The position numbers were made by a program, and so were the translations under genes. The notes below the pieces were generated by a model. The model did not search any database, had not been told where the DNA came from, and saw nothing but the letters and a program-made list of their open reading frames with translations. A stretch of DNA of 64,000 nt. It comes from Halodurantibacterium daqingensis. Lineage in GTDB: Bacteria > Pseudomonadota > Alphaproteobacteria > Rhodobacterales > Rhodobacteraceae. Of the stretch, positions 33,419 to 42,011 are shown piece by piece. The stretch spans positions 84,416 through 148,415 of the forward strand of contig NZ_JBHTFQ010000009.1 of NCBI RefSeq assembly GCF_042666235.1. Direction: 5' to 3'. Position 1 is the stretch's first letter, and each line of letters begins with the position of its first letter.

Positions 33419-34741
33419 ATGGCAGGCCAGACAACGGGCCAGGATACAGGATCAGGCGCAGTCGCACCGCGCAGGGCGGCGCTGCATCTTCTGGATCAGG
33501 TGCTGGGCGAACGCCGCCTGCTGGCTGAACTGATCGCCTTGCCCGACGGGCCGCTGGCGGCGATGCAGCCCTCTGCGCGCGCGCGGGCACAGCGGCTTGC
33601 GCTGACGGCGCTCCGCAACATCGGCCGGGCCGATCGCCTGCTGGGGCCCCATCTGCGCAAGCGCCCGCCGCTTCCGGTTCACAACATCCTGCGCCTCGCC
33701 TTGGCCGAGGTGCTGGCCGAGGGCGAGGCCGCGCATGGCGTCGTGAATTCCGCAGTGACCATCGCGCGCAGCAGCCCCGGAACGGCGGCCATGGCGGGCC
33801 TTGTGAACGCGGTGCTACGCCGGTGCCTCGAGGGTGCCGAGGGCCGATGGAATGAGCTGCCGGTGCAAGAGCTTCCCAAATGGCTGCGCCGGCCGTTGAT
33901 CGATGCTTATGGCAAGCCTGCTGTCCAGGGGATGGAACGCGCGCATCTGGCGGGGGCACCGCTTGATCTGACGCTGAAGCAGGAGGATCACGCGCTGACC
34001 CAGGCGCTGGGCGCGGCGACGCTGCCGGGGGGGAGCCTGCGGCTGCCGGCACGGGTGCAGGTTTCGGACCTGCCGGGCTATACCGGCCCCGATGCGGGTT
34101 GGTGGGTGCAGGATGCCGCGGCCGCCCTGCCGGTGCGGCTGCTGGACCCGCGCCCCGGCGAACGGATCGCAGATCTGTGTGCCGCGCCCGGCGGCAAGAC
34201 GATGCAGCTTGCCGCGGCGGGGGCCACGGTCACCGCAGTCGATCTGTCCGCGCAACGGATGGAGCGGGTGCGCGAAAACCTTCGTCGCACAGGCCTGGAG
34301 GCGGATCTTGTCGTTGCCGATGCGACGCAGTGGCGGCCGGCTGCGCCGCTGGATGCGGTGGTCCTTGATGCGCCCTGTTCTGCAACCGGAACGATCCGGC
34401 GCCATCCCGACCTGCCCTTCGTGAAGGATGGCAGCGAGATCTCCGCCCTTGTCGCGCTTCAGGCGCGGCTTCTTGACCATGCCGTCGGGCTTTTGCGCGA
34501 CGGCGGGCGGCTGGTGTTCTGCACCTGCTCGCTTCTGCCCGAGGAGGGCGAGGCGCAGGCGCTCGCGGCGCTGAAACGGCATCCGGGGCTCCAGATCCTG
34601 CCCGCCTGCGCGGATTGGATCGATCCCCAATGGCGCAGCCCCGAAGGGGGCCTGCGCCTGCGTCCCGACTTCTGGCCGGACCGCGGCGGGATGGACGGGT
34701 TCTACATGGTCGTGATGCAGTGGACCCCAGAAGCGTCGTGA
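33419..34741 (+). CDS. rsmB: 16S rRNA (cytosine-967-C5) methyltransferase RsmB
   Basis: A 440-residue enzyme with an N-terminal NusB-like RNA-binding domain (about 1-150) and a SAM-dependent RNA m5C methyltransferase domain. The SAM loop is DLCAAPGGKTMQLAAAGA near residue 255. The two catalytic cysteines are C320 in DAPCSATG and C370 in FCTCSLLPEE. The start ATG 33419 follows AAGGAAA. No fmt or def gene is adjacent, unlike in E. coli. Confidence 0.93.
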   Translation: MAGQTTGQDTGSGAVAPRRAALHLLDQVLGERRLLAELIALPDGPLAAMQPSARARAQRLALTALRNIGRADRLLGPHLRKRPPLPVHNILRLALAEVLAEGEAAHGVVNSAVTIARSSPGTAAMAGLVNAVLRRCLEGAEGRWNELPVQELPKWLRRPLIDAYGKPAVQGMERAHLAGAPLDLTLKQEDHALTQALGAATLPGGSLRLPARVQVSDLPGYTGPDAGWWVQDAAAALPVRLLDPRPGERIADLCAAPGGKTMQLAAAGATVTAVDLSAQRMERVRENLRRTGLEADLVVADATQWRPAAPLDAVVLDAPCSATGTIRRHPDLPFVKDGSEISALVALQARLLDHAVGLLRDGGRLVFCTCSLLPEEGEAQALAALKRHPGLQILPACADWIDPQWRSPEGGLRLRPDFWPDRGGMDGFYMVVMQWTPEAS

Positions 34742-34789
34742 CAGGGCGGCAGGCAAAAGCTAAGGTTGCCGCGCGGCATTCAGCCGGTG

Positions 34790-36529
34790 ATGAACCCTGA
34801 CGCTGGACCTTGCATGGCACGCGCCCCACGACGCCCGCGATTGTTGCTGCCCGGCCCGGCCGGCAACCGGCTGCGGGCGCGGCTGCTGGGCCTGACATCC
34901 CCCCGGACGCGGCTGATCGCCGACCCAGAACCTCAGTTCATCGGTTCGGCGCCGCGCGGGCGCCAGATCCTGGAAGGCCGCTATCAGCTTGCCGGGATCT
35001 ATGCCGAAGGCAATGACCCCTGGGCGCTGGAACGTGCCACCGGCGGCAACCCGGCGTTTCAGGAGGCGCTGCACGGTTTTCTGTGGCTGGATGACCTGGC
35101 AGCGGTGGGCGGCCCGGCCGCGAAGCGCCTTGCCACGGCAAGCACGACGGGCTGGCTGCGCCGGTTCGGTCGCGGGGCAGGGCCCGGTTGGGTTCCGCAG
35201 CTGGTGGCGCGGCGGCTTCTGCGATGGCTCTGTCATTGGGAGCTGATCGCGCCCGAACGCGAAGCCGACGCGGCCCGGCTTGCCCGCGTGATGGGGCGGC
35301 ACGCGCTGTTCCTGTCGCACCGCTGGCCCGCCGCCCCGCCCGGCCTGGCCCGGATCGAGGCGCTGACCGCCTTGGCCTATGGCGGGCTGGCGCTCGAGGG
35401 CCTGTCGGACCTCGCGGCCCCGGCGGGGGCCTTTGTCGCGCAGGCCTGTGCGGTGATCGGCGACGACGGTGCCGTTCCCAGCCGCAACCCCGAAGAACTT
35501 CTGGACATTCTCCACCACCTGCTTCTGGCCGCTTCGGCCCTGACCGAAGCAGGGATGGAACCGGCCGAGGCCCATCTTTCGGCGATCGCGCGCATCGCGC
35601 CACTGTTGCGAAGCCTGCGCCACGCCGATGGCGGGCTTGCGCGTTTTCACGGCGGAGGGCGGGGCGCCACGGGACGGCTGGATCATGCCCTTGCGGCGGC
35701 CGGGGTGCGGGATCGCGCCCCGAACCCCGCGATGGGCTATCATCGGCTTGCGGCGGGGCGCAGCACCCTGATCGCCGATGTCGCGCCACCACCACAGGGG
35801 GTGCATGCTACGCGCGCCCATGCCTCGACCCTGGCGTTCGAGCTGACGGTCGCGCGCCGGCCGCTGATCGTGAATGTGGGTTCAGGGCTTGCCTTCGGGG
35901 GTGACTGGCGTCGGGCGGGACGGGCCACGCCGTCGCATTCCACCCTTGGACTGGACGGGGTTTCTTCCTCGCGCCTTGGTGCGGGCGAGGCATTGGCTGA
36001 AACGCCCCGGGTCTTTCTGCATGCGGATGCCGGGCCCCTTGGTCTTTCGGCCTCGCACGATGGCTGGCGTCAGAGCCACGGGTTGCTGCACAGCCGCCAG
36101 CTGATCCTGTCGCGCGACGGGCGCGCGCTGGAGGGCGAGGACTGGCTTGGCCCTGGATCGGAGGCTGACAGCGCGACCTTCCGGCAGGCGCTGCAGGCGA
36201 CAGATCGCCAGGGGCTGCGCTTCAGCCTGCGCTTTCACCTGCATCCCGATGTCGAGGCGGACCTGGATGCCGGCGGGCTGGAAGTTGCCCTCGCCCTGCG
36301 GGGCGGGGACCGCTGGACCTTCCGCCACGACGGCACCGCAGTGATGGCGATTCAGCCGTCTGTCTATCTGGATGGCCGCCGTCTTGCCCCCCGGCCGACA
36401 AGACAGATCGTCCTCTCGGCCACAGTTGCCGATCATGAAAGCCGGATTGTCTGGACGCTGGCCGAGGCACAGGATAGGCCGCGCCATATCCGAGACCTTG
36501 AAACCGACGAGCTTCTGGCCGACGCCTGA
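34790..36529 (+). CDS. Heparinase II/III family protein
   Basis: A 579-residue protein with an alpha-helical toroid N-terminal half and a beta-sandwich C-terminal half of the heparinase II/III type (DGGLARFHGGGRG near 290, then ASHDGWRQSHGLLHSRQL near 430). Such enzymes eliminate uronic acid-linked polysaccharides. In Rhodobacterales they often sit, as here, between rsmB and purH with no polysaccharide cluster around, so a role in surface glycan turnover is only a guess. The start is uncertain (ATG 34790 or 34814); no signal peptide is clear. Confidence 0.85.
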   Translation: MNPDAGPCMARAPRRPRLLLPGPAGNRLRARLLGLTSPRTRLIADPEPQFIGSAPRGRQILEGRYQLAGIYAEGNDPWALERATGGNPAFQEALHGFLWLDDLAAVGGPAAKRLATASTTGWLRRFGRGAGPGWVPQLVARRLLRWLCHWELIAPEREADAARLARVMGRHALFLSHRWPAAPPGLARIEALTALAYGGLALEGLSDLAAPAGAFVAQACAVIGDDGAVPSRNPEELLDILHHLLLAASALTEAGMEPAEAHLSAIARIAPLLRSLRHADGGLARFHGGGRGATGRLDHALAAAGVRDRAPNPAMGYHRLAAGRSTLIADVAPPPQGVHATRAHASTLAFELTVARRPLIVNVGSGLAFGGDWRRAGRATPSHSTLGLDGVSSSRLGAGEALAETPRVFLHADAGPLGLSASHDGWRQSHGLLHSRQLILSRDGRALEGEDWLGPGSEADSATFRQALQATDRQGLRFSLRFHLHPDVEADLDAGGLEVALALRGGDRWTFRHDGTAVMAIQPSVYLDGRRLAPRPTRQIVLSATVADHESRIVWTLAEAQDRPRHIRDLETDELLADA

Positions 36530-36550
36530 TCTGACCCAAAGGACCCGAGC

Positions 36551-38140
36551 ATGACCAACCTTGTGCCCATCGGCCGCGCGCTGATTTCCGTATCCGACAA
36601 AACCGGGCTGATTGACTTTGCCCGCGCACTTGCCGATCGCGGCGTCGATCTGATTTCCACCGGCGGCACGGCCGCCGCGCTGCGTCTTGCCGGGCTTGCG
36701 GTGCGCGATGTTTCGGAAGTGACCGGGTTTCCGGAAATGATGGACGGGCGGGTCAAGACGCTGCATCCGATGGTGCATGGCGGGCTTCTGGCGCTGCGCG
36801 ATGATGATGAGCATCTTGTGGCCATGGCCGCCCACGGGATCGAGCCGATCGACCTGCTGGTCGTCAATCTCTATCCGTTCGAACAGACTGTGGCGGCGGG
36901 CGGGAGCCATGCCGACTGTGTCGAGAATATCGACATCGGTGGGCCGGCAATGATTCGCGCGGCCGCGAAGAACCACGGCTTTGTCAGCGTCGTCGTGGAC
37001 CCCGAAGACTATGCCCCGCTTCTGGATGAAATGGCAGCCCAGGATGGTGCGACCCGGCTGACTTTCCGTCAGCATCTGGCGCAGAAGGCCTATGGGCGGA
37101 CGGCGGCCTATGATGCGGCGGTGTCCAACTGGATGGCCGGCGCGATCGGCGAGACAGCGCCGCGTCGCCGCACCTTTGCCGGAACGCTGCGGCAGACGCT
37201 GCGCTATGGCGAAAATCCCCATCAGGCCGCAGCCTTCTACACCGATGGATCCGACCGCCCCGGCGTTGCGACAGCACGGCAGTGGCAGGGCAAGGAACTG
37301 TCCTACAACAACATCAATGACACCGATGCGGCGTTCGAGCTGGTCTCGGAGTTCCTGCCGGGCGACGGACCTGCCTGTGCGATCATCAAGCACGCCAATC
37401 CCTGCGGCGTGGCGCGGGGCGAGACGCTGATCGATGCCTATCGCCGTGCCTATGATTGCGACCGGACCTCGGCCTTTGGCGGGATCGTCGCGCTGAACCG
37501 GCCGCTGGACGGCCCCACAGCGGAAGAAATTACCGGCATCTTTACCGAAGTGGTCATCGCCCCCGGCGCGGATGAGGCCGCGCGCGCGGTTTTTGCAGCG
37601 CGCAAGAACCTGCGCCTGCTGACCACCGATGGCCTGCCCAACCCCCGGCAGCCAGGCCTTGCAATCCGCCAGGTTTCGGGCGGCTTTCTGGTGCAGGACA
37701 AGGACACGGGCTTCCTCTCGGACGGGCATCTTCGCACCGTCACGCGCCGAACGCCCACCGCGCAAGAGCTTTCCGACCTTCTGTTTGCCTGGAAGGTCGC
37801 GAAACACGTCAAATCCAACGCCATCGTCTATGTGCGCGACGGCGCGACGGTCGGCGTTGGCGCCGGCCAGATGAGCCGGATCGACAGCACCCGGATTGCG
37901 GCCCGCAAGGCCGAGGACATGGCCGAGGCGCTGGGCCTTGCCGAGCCGCTGACCCGCGGCTCGGTGGTCGCATCGGATGCGTTCTTCCCCTTCCCCGACG
38001 GGCTTCTGGCTGCGGCCGAGGCAGGGGCCACCGCGGTGATCCAGCCTGGCGGATCAATGCGCGACGCCGAGGTCATCGCGGCGGCCGATGAGGCCGGGCT
38101 CGCGATGGTCTTTACCGGCATGCGGCATTTCCGGCACTGA
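36551..38140 (+). CDS. purH: Bifunctional AICAR transformylase / IMP cyclohydrolase PurH
   Basis: Carries out the last two steps of IMP synthesis in the cytosol. The 529-residue protein has an N-terminal cyclohydrolase domain (MGS-like, about 1-200, with KTLHPMVHGGLLA) and a C-terminal formyltransferase domain with the catalytic Lys-His pair K280-H281 in KHANPCG. AAAGGA precedes the ATG. lspA starts two bases past the stop, so the two are cotranscribed. Confidence 0.98.
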   Translation: MTNLVPIGRALISVSDKTGLIDFARALADRGVDLISTGGTAAALRLAGLAVRDVSEVTGFPEMMDGRVKTLHPMVHGGLLALRDDDEHLVAMAAHGIEPIDLLVVNLYPFEQTVAAGGSHADCVENIDIGGPAMIRAAAKNHGFVSVVVDPEDYAPLLDEMAAQDGATRLTFRQHLAQKAYGRTAAYDAAVSNWMAGAIGETAPRRRTFAGTLRQTLRYGENPHQAAAFYTDGSDRPGVATARQWQGKELSYNNINDTDAAFELVSEFLPGDGPACAIIKHANPCGVARGETLIDAYRRAYDCDRTSAFGGIVALNRPLDGPTAEEITGIFTEVVIAPGADEAARAVFAARKNLRLLTTDGLPNPRQPGLAIRQVSGGFLVQDKDTGFLSDGHLRTVTRRTPTAQELSDLLFAWKVAKHVKSNAIVYVRDGATVGVGAGQMSRIDSTRIAARKAEDMAEALGLAEPLTRGSVVASDAFFPFPDGLLAAAEAGATAVIQPGGSMRDAEVIAAADEAGLAMVFTGMRHFRH

Positions 38141-38141
38141 C

Positions 38142-38642
38142 ATGGCGCGCAGAAAACGCAAATCGGCCAATGTGATGGTGGCTGGCGGCACGGCCGCTGC
38201 CATCTTCCTTCTGGATCAGGTATCGAAATACTATGTGGTTCACATGCTGAACCTTGACCGGCGGCTGGCGATCGACGTCTGGCCACCCTATTTCAACCTG
38301 CGCATGGCCTGGAACCAGGGCATCAATTTCGGCCTGCTATCCGGCGAAGCCGAAATCGTGCGCTGGGCGCTGATCGCTGCCGCGCTGGTGATTTCGGCCT
38401 GGGTCTGGATCTGGACCCGGCGCGAGCCGCGCAACACCTGGGTGCAGCTTTCGGGCGGGTTGCTGGTGGGGGGCGCGCTGGGCAATGTGGTGGATCGGCT
38501 GCTTTACGGTGCCGTGGCCGATTTCATCAACATGTCCTGCTGCGGTCTGCGCAACCCCTATGCGTTCAACGTGGCGGATGTGGCCATTTTTGCCGGCGCC
38601 TTCGGGCTCATCCTCTTTACCGGGCGCCGAAAGACCCCGTGA
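38142..38642 (+). CDS. lspA: Lipoprotein signal peptidase LspA
   Basis: An inner-membrane aspartyl protease that removes signal peptides from lipidated prolipoproteins. The 166-residue protein has four membrane helices. The catalytic aspartates are D119 in GNVVDRLLYG and D146 in AFNVADVAIF. MAWNQGINFGLL is the usual conserved loop. It starts one base after purH, and is followed by a lipoprotein gene that would be its substrate. Confidence 0.95.
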   Translation: MARRKRKSANVMVAGGTAAAIFLLDQVSKYYVVHMLNLDRRLAIDVWPPYFNLRMAWNQGINFGLLSGEAEIVRWALIAAALVISAWVWIWTRREPRNTWVQLSGGLLVGGALGNVVDRLLYGAVADFINMSCCGLRNPYAFNVADVAIFAGAFGLILFTGRRKTP

Positions 38643-38696
38643 CGCGCCCGGATCTTTAGGCTAAAGACGGGGCGAGACGCGGCGCAGGAGGCTTGG

Positions 38697-39218
38697 ATGC
38701 AGGCACGGGCGAGGATCTTCGGAACGGCTTTGATGGCGCTGCTGGGCCTTGCGGCCTGTGGCGGTGGCGATCCGCGCCTGATGAATGTCACCTCGAACAC
38801 GCGCAGCCCGGACGAATTCGCGATTCTGCCGACCCGTCCGCTGCAGATGCCACCTGATCTGAACGCGCTGCCACAGCCGACGCCGGGCGGGGCAAACCGT
38901 GTTGATCCGCAGCCGCTTGCCGATGCGGCGGCGGCGCTGGGCGGCAATCTTGGCGCGATCACGGGCGGACCGGCGCCAGCCGATGGCGCGCTCCTTGCCC
39001 ATGCGCAGCGCAATGGCGTCACATCCACGATCCGCGCCGATCTGGCCGCCGAGGATGCGGCCTTCCGCCGCTCGAACCGGGGGCGCCCGCTTGAGCGGTT
39101 GTTTGGTGTGAATGTCTATTACCGTGTCTATGGTCCGCAATCGCTTGATGCCCATGCCGAGCTGGAGCGCTGGCGCGCCGCTGGCGCACGCACCCCGGCA
39201 GCGCCACCGCGCCCCTGA
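38697..39218 (+). CDS. DUF3035 lipoprotein (BamF-like candidate)
   Basis: A 173-residue lipoprotein with lipobox LGLAAC (Cys21). The sequence after it (DEFAILPTRPLQMPPDLNAL) is the family core, followed by a Pro/Ala-rich linker and a C-terminal helical segment. DUF3035 proteins have been linked in alphaproteobacteria to the BAM complex as BamF. That link is from memory and is not proved here. It lies just after lspA and before two M16 peptidases, an envelope-related context. Confidence 0.8.
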   Translation: MQARARIFGTALMALLGLAACGGGDPRLMNVTSNTRSPDEFAILPTRPLQMPPDLNALPQPTPGGANRVDPQPLADAAAALGGNLGAITGGPAPADGALLAHAQRNGVTSTIRADLAAEDAAFRRSNRGRPLERLFGVNVYYRVYGPQSLDAHAELERWRAAGARTPAAPPRP

Positions 39219-39312
39219 TCATCAGCCCCGGTCACGGATCACGTCTTTGTTGGTCCGGTTGACCCCCGCCTGCCCGACGGTAACTGTTCCGCAGCATTTC
39301 GGAGGGAAGTGG

Positions 39313-40656
39313 ATGGCGAAACTCGTCTGGTTGGTTCTGGCCGTCACGGTGCTGGCCATGCCGTTGCGTGCGCAAGAGGTCACGTCCTTCACGCTGGACA
39401 ACGGTATGGAGGTGGTGGTGATCGAGGATCATCGCGCCCCGGTCGTTGTGCATATGGTATGGTATCGCGTCGGCGCCGCCGACGAGGCGCCGGGACAATC
39501 CGGTATCGCGCATTTCCTTGAACACCTGATGTTCAAGGGCACCGAGACGCGGGCATCGGGCGCATTTTCCGCCACGGTCGAGGCGCAGGGCGGAACCGAC
39601 AATGCCTTCACATCCTGGGATTACACCGGATATTTCCAGCGCGTCGCCTCGGACCGACTGGGCCTGATGATGGAGATGGAGGCCGACCGGATGGCGAACC
39701 TGCGGCTGCAAGAGGCCGAGGTGCTGACGGAACGCGATGTGGTGCTGGAAGAACGCAACCAGGTGGTCGAGGGCAACCCCGGCGGCATATATCGTGAAAT
39801 CCAGCGAGCCATGCTGTTCATGAACCACCCCTACCGGGTGCCGATCATCGGCTGGCCTGATGAAATCGCCGCGCTGACGCTTGAGGACGCCGTGGCTTTC
39901 TATGAAATGCACTACGCGCCCAACAATGCAATCCTGGTGGTGGCAGGGGATGTGCAGCCTGAAGAGGTCCGGCAACTGGCCGAAGAACACTATGGCCCGA
40001 TCCCGCCGCAGCCTGCCATTGCCCCGCGGCTGCGCCCGCAAGAGCCGGTGCAGCGCGCGCCGCGCCGCTTCACCTATGCCGATGCCCGGGTCAGCGAACC
40101 CTTCATCGGGCGCAGTTACCTTGCCCCCGTTCGGCGCAGCGGCGATCAGCGCGAGGCGGCGGCGCTGGTCGTTCTGGCAGAACTTCTGGGCGGCAATCCG
40201 GCCACCTCGGTGTTGGGCCGCGCCCTGCAGTTCGACGAACAGATCGCCCTGTTCACGACAGCGGGCTATTCCTCGGTTGCCGTCGATGCCTCGACCTTCG
40301 AAATCGGCCTTGCCCCGGTACCGGGTCTGTCCCTGACCGAGGCCGAGGCGGCCCTGGACCGGGTTCTTGCCCGGTTTCTGGAACAGGAGATCGACGCGGC
40401 GCAGCTCGAGCGGGTCAAGACACGCATCCGCGCCTCGGAAATCTACGCGCAGGACAGTGTGCAGGGCCTCGCGCGCCGCTATGGCGAGGCACTTGCCGCA
40501 GGCCTCACGCCCGCCGACGTGCAGGGCTGGCCCGAGGTGTTGCAGGCCGTCACGGCCGAAGATGTCATGCAGGCGGCTGAGGCAGTGCTTGATCTGAACC
40601 GGTCGGTTACCGGCTGGCTGGTGCGCGAAGACGCAACGGAAGGAGCGGGGCAATGA
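39313..40656 (+). CDS. M16 family zinc metallopeptidase, catalytically competent
   Basis: A 447-residue exported pitrilysin-family peptidase. The signal peptide is MAKLVWLVLAVTVLAMPLRA. The inverted zinc motif is HFLEH (H67-E70-H71) and the third ligand is a glutamate near residue 147 in the VVLEERNQV region. GGAGGGAAG stands upstream. The stop overlaps the next M16 gene (ATGA), which lacks the zinc motif, so the two probably form an active/inactive heterodimer in the periplasm. Substrate unknown. Confidence 0.92.
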   Translation: MAKLVWLVLAVTVLAMPLRAQEVTSFTLDNGMEVVVIEDHRAPVVVHMVWYRVGAADEAPGQSGIAHFLEHLMFKGTETRASGAFSATVEAQGGTDNAFTSWDYTGYFQRVASDRLGLMMEMEADRMANLRLQEAEVLTERDVVLEERNQVVEGNPGGIYREIQRAMLFMNHPYRVPIIGWPDEIAALTLEDAVAFYEMHYAPNNAILVVAGDVQPEEVRQLAEEHYGPIPPQPAIAPRLRPQEPVQRAPRRFTYADARVSEPFIGRSYLAPVRRSGDQREAAALVVLAELLGGNPATSVLGRALQFDEQIALFTTAGYSSVAVDASTFEIGLAPVPGLSLTEAEAALDRVLARFLEQEIDAAQLERVKTRIRASEIYAQDSVQGLARRYGEALAAGLTPADVQGWPEVLQAVTAEDVMQAAEAVLDLNRSVTGWLVREDATEGAGQ

Positions 40657-41966
40657 TGATCCGTCTGGTGGGCGCGGTCATCGCGCTTTGGCTTTCAGGG
40701 CCGGCTTTGGCCCAGATCGACATCCGCGAAGTGGAAAGCCCCGGCGGGATTACTGCCTGGCTGGTCGAGGAACATGCGATTCCCTTCGTGGCGCTTGAAC
40801 TGCGCTTTGGCGGCGGCGCCAATATCGACGAAGAGGGGCAGCGCGGGGCCGTGAACCTGATGACCGCCCTTCTGGAGGAAGGCGCTGGTGATCTTGATGC
40901 CGCCGGTTTCGCCGTTGCGGCCGAGGAACTGGCGACCAACTTCCGGTTCTCCGCAGGCAACGACGCGGTTTCGGTTTCGGCGCGGTTTCTGAGCGATAAC
41001 CGGGACGAGGCCGTGGCGCTGTTGCGCCTCGCCCTGACCCAGCCGCGCTTTGATGCCGAGGCGATCGAGCGGGTGCGCGCGCAGGTTCTGGCCGGGATAC
41101 GGCAGGATGCCCGCAGTGCCAATGCCATTGCGCGGGACCGTTTCGCGGCGCTGGCCTATGAAGATCACCCCTATGGCCGCCCGCTTGAGGGCACCGAGGC
41201 AAGCGTGGCAGCCCTTGACCGCGACGCCCTTCTGCGCGCGCATGAACGGGCAATCACGCGGGACAGGCTGCATGTGGCCGCGGTCGGGGACATCAGCGCC
41301 GAGGAGCTGGGTCATCTTCTTGACGCGCTTCTGGCGGATCTGCCGGCCTCGGCGCCGCCCGCACCGGGGCCTGCGCCACAAGGCCTGAGCGGCGGTGTCA
41401 CCACGGTTCCGTTCAATGCGCCGCAGTCGGTAATCATCTTCGGGCAGACCGGCATTCCGTTCGACGATCCGGATTATTTTGCCGCCTTCATCATGACCGA
41501 GGTTCTGGGGGGCGGGCGTTTCTCGACCCGTCTGATGCGCGAGTTGCGGGAACGGCGCGGCCTGACCTATGGCGTCGGCACTTCGCTGGTGTCGCGGGAT
41601 CATTCCGACATGCTTCTCGGGCAGCTTTCGGTTCCGAACGCGCGCGTGGCCGAGGCGCTGGACATCATCCGGCAGGAATGGGCCCGAATGGCCGCCGAGG
41701 GAATCACCCCCGAGGAACTGGAGCGCGCGCAGACCTTCCTTACCGGATCCTATCCCCTGCGCTTCGACGGCAACGGCACGATTGCGCAGATCCTCGTGTC
41801 GATGCAGGCGCAGGGAATGCCGATCGACTACCCGAATACCCGGAACGACCGGGTTCTCGCGGTGACGTCCGCAGATATCGAACGCGTCGCGGCGCGTCTG
41901 CTGGATCCGGAAGGGCTGCATTTCGTCGTCGTTGGCCAGCCGGAGGGGCTGGAAACCGACGGCTGA
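40653..41966 (+). CDS. M16 family protein lacking the zinc motif (regulatory partner)
   Basis: A 437-residue exported M16 homologue. It has a signal peptide (MMIRLVGAVIALWLSGPALA) and the fold's ELRERRGLTYGVGT motif near residue 300. Where its partner has HFLEH, this one reads NLMTALLEE, so it cannot bind zinc there. In two-chain M16 enzymes the second chain supplies the Arg/Tyr substrate pocket. It is translationally coupled to the active chain. Confidence 0.9.
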   Translation: MMIRLVGAVIALWLSGPALAQIDIREVESPGGITAWLVEEHAIPFVALELRFGGGANIDEEGQRGAVNLMTALLEEGAGDLDAAGFAVAAEELATNFRFSAGNDAVSVSARFLSDNRDEAVALLRLALTQPRFDAEAIERVRAQVLAGIRQDARSANAIARDRFAALAYEDHPYGRPLEGTEASVAALDRDALLRAHERAITRDRLHVAAVGDISAEELGHLLDALLADLPASAPPAPGPAPQGLSGGVTTVPFNAPQSVIIFGQTGIPFDDPDYFAAFIMTEVLGGGRFSTRLMRELRERRGLTYGVGTSLVSRDHSDMLLGQLSVPNARVAEALDIIRQEWARMAAEGITPEELERAQTFLTGSYPLRFDGNGTIAQILVSMQAQGMPIDYPNTRNDRVLAVTSADIERVAARLLDPEGLHFVVVGQPEGLETDG

Positions 41967-42011
41967 GCAGGGTGGTGGCGGACGGTCCTGCGGGATGCTA
42001 GAAGTGGTGGC

